The position numbers and the translations under genes are program-made. Below the pieces are notes generated by a model. It searched no databases and was not told the origin of the DNA. It worked only from the letters and a program-made list of their open reading frames with translations. Below are positions 58,812 through 64,000 of a DNA stretch of 64,000 bases, in pieces. This stretch comes from Xanthobacteraceae bacterium (GTDB lineage: Bacteria; Pseudomonadota; Alphaproteobacteria; Rhizobiales; Xanthobacteraceae). Position 1 is the first letter of the stretch, and every line of letters begins with the position of its first letter. Where the stretch lies: positions 78,952 to 142,951 of the forward strand of contig JAIENY010000005.1 in assembly GCA_019750915.1 (NCBI GenBank). The letters are read 5' to 3'.

Positions 58812-59174
58812 ATGAACAACGGTTCGGCACGGTTTAATAACGCTCGACTGACGCGGCAGCCGCGAAAGCTGTCGCTTGTTCTGACATTGACGCTCGCTTT
58901 GCTTGTCTCCCTGGCCCATTGCGCCACCTGTGACCTCGCGTTTTCAGGCAATGGATCGGCGGCCCTCACATCTTCGGATGGCAATACGTCACACTCGGCG
59001 CCGGACAAACAGTTGCCAGCCTGTAGCGGCCATTGCCTTTCCCATCTCGCCGGCATCGCGATGGCAACGGTCATCATGCCAGCGGATATCGTGGACGAAC
59101 CGCCGTCCCTCGGCCACGTGCAATCGCCAGCTTCGCTCGCCGGCCTCCCCCTCTTCGAGCCACCCCGCGCCTAA
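58812..59174 (+). CDS. Small exported Cys/His-containing protein preceding czcBA
   Basis: A 120-residue protein. A basic N-terminus and hydrophobic helix (LSLVLTLTLALLVSLAHCAT) form a signal. The mature part has CATC, later CSGHCLSH, and ends in Pro-rich LPLFEPPRA. Similar short Cys/His proteins, some annotated DUF2946-like, precede heavy-metal efflux genes in other proteobacteria. It is 124 bases upstream of czcB in the same direction and GAGGG precedes its ATG. A periplasmic metal-binding or sensing role is inference. Confidence 0.65.
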   Translation: MNNGSARFNNARLTRQPRKLSLVLTLTLALLVSLAHCATCDLAFSGNGSAALTSSDGNTSHSAPDKQLPACSGHCLSHLAGIAMATVIMPADIVDEPPSLGHVQSPASLAGLPLFEPPRA

Positions 59175-59297
59175 GCGTCTACGCGGCTTCCTGAAGTCGC
59201 TTGGTTTGACCGCCGCCTATCCATTAGCGGCGCGAGAGCCTGCACGCGTTTAATCGATCCGGCGAATGCACGGCAATGCTCGTGCGGGATATAGTCA

Positions 59298-60473
59298 ATG
59301 AAACGAATCTGGTGGCTGCCGATTGGCGCACTGAGCCTTTCCCTATGCGCAGCTCCGTTGTTGCGCGCCCATAATGAAAAGCCTGCTGAGAGCAAGCCTG
59401 ATCTTCACGAAGAGACCGGCGTCAGGCTCTCCGAAGATCAGATCAAAGCCGGCGATTTCGGCATTCGTGAAGTCGGTGGCGGTATTCTGACAAGACAATT
59501 ATCCGTTCCGGGCTCCATTGTACCGGCGGGTGACCGCATCGCGAAAGTATCCGTCCGCCTGCTCGGAATAGTTGCCGAGCTGCGCAAGCAGTTGGGAGAT
59601 CAGGTTGAAGTTGGCGATGTTCTTGCCATTATCGAAAGTCGCGAGATCGCCGACGCAAAAAGCGAATATCTGGCGACAAGGCTCACGTTCGATCTTCAAC
59701 AAACGCTGTTCAACCGATCCAGAACACTCTTCGAATCGAAAGTGACCAGCGAGAACGATTTCCTGCGTGCGAGAACCAATTTTCTTGACGTGCAGAATAA
59801 ATTCGAGGTCGCTCGGCAGAAGCTGTTTGCACTTGGTCTCACCGAGGAGCAGCTCGCGGCATTGCCCAACCAGCCGGTCGCAACGCTGCGGCGTCAGGAA
59901 TTGCGCGCTCCCATCGCCGGTCGCATTGCCGAGCGTCGCGTCGATCTCGGTTCTCTGGTCGGCCGCGAGGGCCAGGAAAGCGAACTGTTTGTCATCGTGG
60001 ATGCGAGCGTTGTTTGGGCGGATTTAGCCGTCTCTCCCGTTGATCTGCCTGCGATACATGAAGGACAGGACATCAACATCACGACAGACAGCAGCACGTT
60101 TTTGTCGGCTCGCGTCAAATTCGTCAGCCCGATGTTGGACAAGGACACCCGGTTCGCGCGGGTAATCGCTTCCGTTGAGAACGCAGACGGCTCGTTGCGC
60201 CCCGGCAGCTTTGTGACAGCCGCGATCAGGTACGAGCCGATTTCCGTCCCCCTCGCCGTGCCGAAATCGGCACTCCAGAAGATAAAAAACGAACCGGTGG
60301 TTTTCGCCAGAAATGGCGGTGGATTCGAACCGCGCAGTGTCGTCATCGGCCGCGAGGATCGTTACAACGCCGAGATTCTGAGCGGTCTTGCGCGCGGTGA
60401 CAAAATCGCAACCACGAACACTTTCATCCTCAAGGCCGACCTTGGCAAAGGCGAAGCCGAGCATGCCGATTAG
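59298..60473 (+). CDS. czcB: CzcB-type periplasmic adaptor of a heavy-metal RND efflux system
   Basis: A 391-residue membrane fusion protein. The signal is MKRIWWLPIGALSLSLCAAP. A lipoyl-like half-motif pair (VSVRLLGIVAELRKQLGDQV and LRAPIAGRIAERRVDLGSLV) flanks an alpha-helical hairpin (about residues 125-180), then beta-barrel and membrane-proximal domains. This is the HlyD/CzcB layout. It links the inner-membrane CzcA pump to an outer-membrane channel. CzcA starts nine bases after its stop. No CzcC-type outer-membrane gene lies in the window, so that part must come from elsewhere or be shared. Confidence 0.92.
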   Translation: MKRIWWLPIGALSLSLCAAPLLRAHNEKPAESKPDLHEETGVRLSEDQIKAGDFGIREVGGGILTRQLSVPGSIVPAGDRIAKVSVRLLGIVAELRKQLGDQVEVGDVLAIIESREIADAKSEYLATRLTFDLQQTLFNRSRTLFESKVTSENDFLRARTNFLDVQNKFEVARQKLFALGLTEEQLAALPNQPVATLRRQELRAPIAGRIAERRVDLGSLVGREGQESELFVIVDASVVWADLAVSPVDLPAIHEGQDINITTDSSTFLSARVKFVSPMLDKDTRFARVIASVENADGSLRPGSFVTAAIRYEPISVPLAVPKSALQKIKNEPVVFARNGGGFEPRSVVIGREDRYNAEILSGLARGDKIATTNTFILKADLGKGEAEHAD

Positions 60474-60482
60474 GGACGCAAC

Positions 60483-63400
60483 ATGATTAGCCGTATTCTT
60501 GAGGTCGCTATTCGTCAACGCGCGCCGGTTGTCCTACTCGGCATTGGCCTGGTCTTGTTGGGAACGTGGTCTCTGGTTCATCTGCCCATCGACGCCGTCC
60601 CTGACATCACCAACAAACAGGTCCAGATCAACACCACGGCGCCCGCGCTCTCACCGCCCGAGATCGAAAAGCAGGTAACGCTTCGAGTTGAATCCGCATT
60701 GGCTGGCATCGCCGGATTGGAAAGCACGCGCTCGATCTCACGCAACGGTTTCTCGCAAGTAACCGCCGTCTTTGCAGAGCAGACGGATATCTATTTCGCA
60801 CGGCAACAGGTCAACGAACGCCTGATCGAACTGCGGTCAACTCTTCCTCCAGGAGCCGAGCCCAAGCTTGGACCGATTTCCACCGGTCTTGGCGAGGTTT
60901 ACATGTGGTCAATCCGCTATGCGGATAAAGGGGCCGAAGCTGGCAAGCCAGGGCTTCAACCGGATGGTTCGTATCTCACCGACGCTGGCGAGATGCTAAA
61001 GGCAGATGTTGAACGCGACGCCTATCTTCGAACAGTGCAAGACTGGATCGTCCGACCGCAAATCAAGAGTGTGCCGGGCGTGGCGGGCGTCGATACAATC
61101 GGCGGATACGTCAAGCAGTACCAGGTTCAGCCTAACCCGCAGAAGCTGACAGCACTTGGGCTGTCTTTCGGCGACCTCGTTAAGGCCATTGAATCCAACA
61201 ATGCAAGCCGCGGCGCAAGCGTCATTGAACGCAATGGCGAAGGCCTCGTCGTGCGAACCGGTGGACGCCTGGAGACAATGATCGACATTGGCAACGTGAC
61301 CGTCAACACACGCAGCGGCGTTCCGGTCCGGGTCCGGGATGTCGCCGACGTTATGATCGGCGGCGAGATCCGGACCGGCAGCGCGAGCGAAAACGGCCGC
61401 GAGGTCGTGATAGGCACGGCCCTGATGCTTTTTGGTGGAAATAGTCGCGCGGTTGCTTCAGCCGTCGATGCCAAGATCAGTGAGTTGCGGAAGATACTGC
61501 CGCGAAGTATCGAACTCCAAACCGTTCTGAACCGCACACAACTAGTTGATGCCACCGTGACAACGGTCGCCAAAAACCTTGCCGAGGGAGCACTGCTGGT
61601 CATCGCGATCTTATTTGTTATGTTGGGTAACGGGCGAGCAGCGTTCGTCTCGGCCATGGTGATTCCGCTCGCTATGTTGATGACCGCCACGGGCATGCTT
61701 CAAGGGCACATTAGCGCAAATCTGATGAGCCTCGGCGCGCTGGATTTCGGATTGATCGTCGATGGCGCTGTGATCATTACTGAAAATGCCCTACGGCACC
61801 TCGCCGAAAAGCAGAGGGAAATGGGCCGCGTCCTGACGACCGACGAGCGTCTCTCCGTGGTCAAACGCTCAACCGAAGAAATGATTGCACCGAGCGTCTA
61901 CGGTCAAGCCATCATCATTTTGGTTTACGTGCCGCTGCTTACCTTCACGGGGGTCGAGGGAAAGATGTTCCAGCCGATGGCTGTGACCGCTATTCTCGCC
62001 CTTATTTCAGCCCTCGTTCTCTCACTCACATTCGTACCGGCATTGATCGCCGTTCTCATCAGCGGCAGGGTTAAGGAAGGCGATAGCCGCATCGTTGCCA
62101 AACTTAAAGCCACATACGAACCACTACTAAAGCGAGTAATTGCGCAACCTAAACCGGTCGTGTTCTTTGCGGCTGGGTTGTTTGTCGCCGCGCTGTTCGT
62201 ATTTCCACGGCTCGGCCAGGAATTCGTTCCGACGCTGGATGAGAAGAACCTGGCCATGCACGCCCTTCGCATTCCAAGCACCAGCCTTGCGCAGTCGCAG
62301 GCCATGCAGTTGACGATCGAAAATGCCGTGAGCGCCTTGCCTCAAGTTGCCTACGTCTTTTCCAAAACAGGCACAGCCGAGATCGGTTCAGACCCGATGC
62401 CGGCGAATGCCTCGGACACGTTCATTATACTGAAGCCACAAAGCGAATGGCCCGATCCCGGCTTGACCAAGGAAGCGTTGCTCGCACAGATCGAAACGGC
62501 AGTTCGCGAACTTCCCGGCAACAACTATGAGTTCACCCAACCTATCCAAATGCGCTTCAACGAGTTGCTCGCGGGGGTGCGCGGCGATCTCGCCATTAAA
62601 GTATTCGGGGACGACTTCGACACTCTTCTCTCCAGAGCCAACCGGGTCGCGGCCGTCCTCCAAAAGACCCGAGGCGCAACTGACGTAAAAGTCGAACAAA
62701 GTGCTGGACTATCGATTCTGGATATCACGGTGGATAAAGCCGAAATCGCCCGACGTGGCCTGAGTCTTGCATCAGTGCAGGACGTGATCGGGATTGCAAT
62801 CGGCGGGCGCGGCGCTGGCGTGATTTTCGAGGGGGACCGGCACTACGACGTCGTGATCAGGCTTCCTGATGCCACAAGAAACGATCTGGATGTTTTGAAG
62901 AACCTGCCGGTATCTCTGCCCTCGGCCGGCAACGTCGCACTGACTGTGCCATTGGGTCGGCTGGCATCGTTCACACTCAACGAAGGACCGAACCAGATCA
63001 GCCGCGAAAATGGGAAACGCCGGGTGGTCGTCACAGCCAACATACGGGACCGCGACATCGCTTCGGTCGTCAATGAAGCGCGAGATCGTATCGATGCTCA
63101 GGTTAAACTCCCTCCGGGATACTGGATGGTGTGGGGCGGACCATTCGAAAATCTGGCGGCGGCGCGGAAACGGTTGATGCTGATTGTGCCGGTCTGCTTT
63201 GTCCTGATTTTCATTCTGCTCGCAAACGCATTGGGATCCGCGCGTGACGCGCTGATGGTATTCAGCGCCGTCCCCCTGGCTCTCACGGGCGGCGTCTTTG
63301 CACTCTGGCTACGCGGAATCCCGTTTTCGGTTTCAGCAGCGGTCGGATTTATTGCGCTGTCGGGAGTCGCGGTACTCAATGGATTAGTGATGCTGACCTA

Positions 63401-63725
63401 CATCAAGCAACTCATGGCAAATGGACAACACCGTCTCGTGGCGATTTTCGAGGGAGCGATAACTCGCTTGCGACCTGTCGCAATGACAGCGTTGGTCGCG
63501 TCGCTGGGTTTTGTGCCCATGGCCTTGGCCACCGGAACCGGGGCCGAGGTCCAACGCCCCATCGCAACAGTCGTTATCGGTGGCCTGATCTCGGCAACTC
63601 TTCTTACGTTGTTTGTACTGCCGGCGCTCTACGCATGGTTTGGCGCTGAGATCAGAAGCGCTGACTTACCGGCCGCAGTCAGTGAATCGCTTGATGACCT
63701 TCGAGCCATCTCGCGCGTCGGTTGA
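60483..63725 (+). CDS. czcA: CzcA-type heavy-metal RND efflux pump
   Basis: A 1080-residue RND pump with the standard twelve helices and two large periplasmic loops. APVVLLGIGLVLLGTWSLVH is helix 1, LPIDAVPDITNKQVQINTTA the start of the first porter domain. LGALDFGLIVDGAVIITENA in helix 4 matches the proton-relay/metal signature of the HME-RND group for Co, Zn and Cd (DFGxIVDGAV) rather than Cu/Ag. RLGQEFVPTLDEKNLAMHAL and GPFENLAAARKRL are further landmarks. Full length and intact. It should export divalent cations with CzcB; the exact metal is not provable by eye. Confidence 0.94.
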   Translation: MISRILEVAIRQRAPVVLLGIGLVLLGTWSLVHLPIDAVPDITNKQVQINTTAPALSPPEIEKQVTLRVESALAGIAGLESTRSISRNGFSQVTAVFAEQTDIYFARQQVNERLIELRSTLPPGAEPKLGPISTGLGEVYMWSIRYADKGAEAGKPGLQPDGSYLTDAGEMLKADVERDAYLRTVQDWIVRPQIKSVPGVAGVDTIGGYVKQYQVQPNPQKLTALGLSFGDLVKAIESNNASRGASVIERNGEGLVVRTGGRLETMIDIGNVTVNTRSGVPVRVRDVADVMIGGEIRTGSASENGREVVIGTALMLFGGNSRAVASAVDAKISELRKILPRSIELQTVLNRTQLVDATVTTVAKNLAEGALLVIAILFVMLGNGRAAFVSAMVIPLAMLMTATGMLQGHISANLMSLGALDFGLIVDGAVIITENALRHLAEKQREMGRVLTTDERLSVVKRSTEEMIAPSVYGQAIIILVYVPLLTFTGVEGKMFQPMAVTAILALISALVLSLTFVPALIAVLISGRVKEGDSRIVAKLKATYEPLLKRVIAQPKPVVFFAAGLFVAALFVFPRLGQEFVPTLDEKNLAMHALRIPSTSLAQSQAMQLTIENAVSALPQVAYVFSKTGTAEIGSDPMPANASDTFIILKPQSEWPDPGLTKEALLAQIETAVRELPGNNYEFTQPIQMRFNELLAGVRGDLAIKVFGDDFDTLLSRANRVAAVLQKTRGATDVKVEQSAGLSILDITVDKAEIARRGLSLASVQDVIGIAIGGRGAGVIFEGDRHYDVVIRLPDATRNDLDVLKNLPVSLPSAGNVALTVPLGRLASFTLNEGPNQISRENGKRRVVVTANIRDRDIASVVNEARDRIDAQVKLPPGYWMVWGGPFENLAAARKRLMLIVPVCFVLIFILLANALGSARDALMVFSAVPLALTGGVFALWLRGIPFSVSAAVGFIALSGVAVLNGLVMLTYIKQLMANGQHRLVAIFEGAITRLRPVAMTALVASLGFVPMALATGTGAEVQRPIATVVIGGLISATLLTLFVLPALYAWFGAEIRSADLPAAVSESLDDLRAISRVG

Positions 63726-63923
63726 CCACTGCGTCCGACTTCTCTCTCTGGCGCGGCCATGGCGGGCTCACTGCGAAATTAACTCGGCGTGTGGGCACTC
63801 CGAGTGATCGTGCCTGATTTCCCCCTTTTGCAACCCTCTCGCCAGGCGTCACTCCCACTTCTACCGGACTGCTCAGCGCGGATCGTCAACCGTGGAAGCG
63901 CGTCAGCACGCGGCGGATCTTTT

Positions 63924-64000
63924 TTAACCGATCAATCCTGCCCCGCGCGCCCATTTATATTTGGCGCCGAGCACCTCGACGGGCAGTTCGGTCGAATAGG
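63924..64000 (-). CDS. C-terminal end of an unidentified minus-strand gene
   Basis: The minus frame is open from the right edge to a TAA at 63924-63926 and reads ELPVEVLGAKYKWARGAGLI near its end. It looks protein-like but only 25 codons are visible, too few to name a family. The 198 bases between it and czcA hold nothing I recognise. Confidence 0.35.
   Translation of the reverse strand, partial: YSTELPVEVLGAKYKWARGAGLIG

Noticed and set aside
61127-61696. 189-residue minus-strand frame inside czcA
   Set aside because: Ser/Thr/Arg-rich antisense shadow of an intact, well-conserved gene.
1-64000. Search for CRISPR arrays, tRNA/rRNA genes, insertion sequences, integrases or attachment sites
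   Set aside because: No regularly spaced repeats, tRNA-like cloverleaf ends, transposase motifs or long terminal repeats were seen by eye; the only direct repeat is the 23-bp tandem at 2.4 kb.

Overview
The window looks like a chromosomal segment of an alphaproteobacterium of the order Hyphomicrobiales, most likely near Bradyrhizobium, Rhodopseudomonas or Afipia. This is an inference from moderately high GC, several Liv-type importers, an RpoE-ChrR module, an EcfG-like promoter and a rhizobial-style exopolysaccharide locus. I saw no rRNA, tRNA, CRISPR array, insertion sequence or phage gene.

Layout. (1) 1-2.4 kb, minus strand: a Liv-type ABC importer running off the left edge (binding protein, LivH, partial LivM). 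(2) 2.6-11.9 kb: an importer operon whose LivF ATPase is fused in frame to a complete amidase-signature hydrolase. A second stand-alone amidase follows, then a GntR/FCD regulator; an NTF2-like gene lies convergent to it. The binding protein resembles the short-chain amide/urea branch, so I read the operon as amide import coupled to hydrolysis. A flotillin-like gene sits just upstream. (3) 14.0-22.5 kb: an ECF sigma factor RpoE and its zinc anti-sigma factor ChrR, flanked by lipid-modifying genes (two CFA-type methyltransferases, DUF1365, a flavin oxidoreductase, DUF1295, DUF2177) and an alpha/beta hydrolase. Two divergent promoter pairs share TGATCC-N18-TA and probably define a local singlet-oxygen-type regulon.

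(4) 22.5-44.2 kb: a large exopolysaccharide locus. The minus arm makes precursors and starts the chain (UDP-glucuronate epimerase, Ugd, FkbM methyltransferase, ManC, ExoY-type initiator). The plus arm polymerises and exports (OPX protein, beta-barrel, tyrosine autokinase, Wzy-like polymerase, acyltransferase, flippase, three GT4 enzymes and a GT26/GumM-like enzyme). A GH10 xylanase-family enzyme is embedded. The gene set resembles gum/acetan loci and predicts a polymer containing mannose and a uronic acid. (5) 44.2-51.4 kb: a debranching-type glucosidase, PRC-barrel protein, MFS transporter, GT4 enzyme and ABC exporter, with an EcfG-like promoter. (6) 51.5-57.6 kb, minus: a complete LivFGMH importer with two tandem, near-duplicate binding proteins. 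(7) 57.8-64 kb: a decayed permease, a small Cys/His-rich secreted protein, CzcB and CzcA, and the 3' end of one further minus-strand gene.

Recurrent small-scale structure: all three Liv-type operons carry a strong perfect stem-loop between the binding-protein gene and livH. Three convergent gene pairs end with exactly TGA-N4-TCA inside a short perfect palindrome. Coordinates of start codons were chosen from ribosome binding sites and family lengths where the ORF track began too early.
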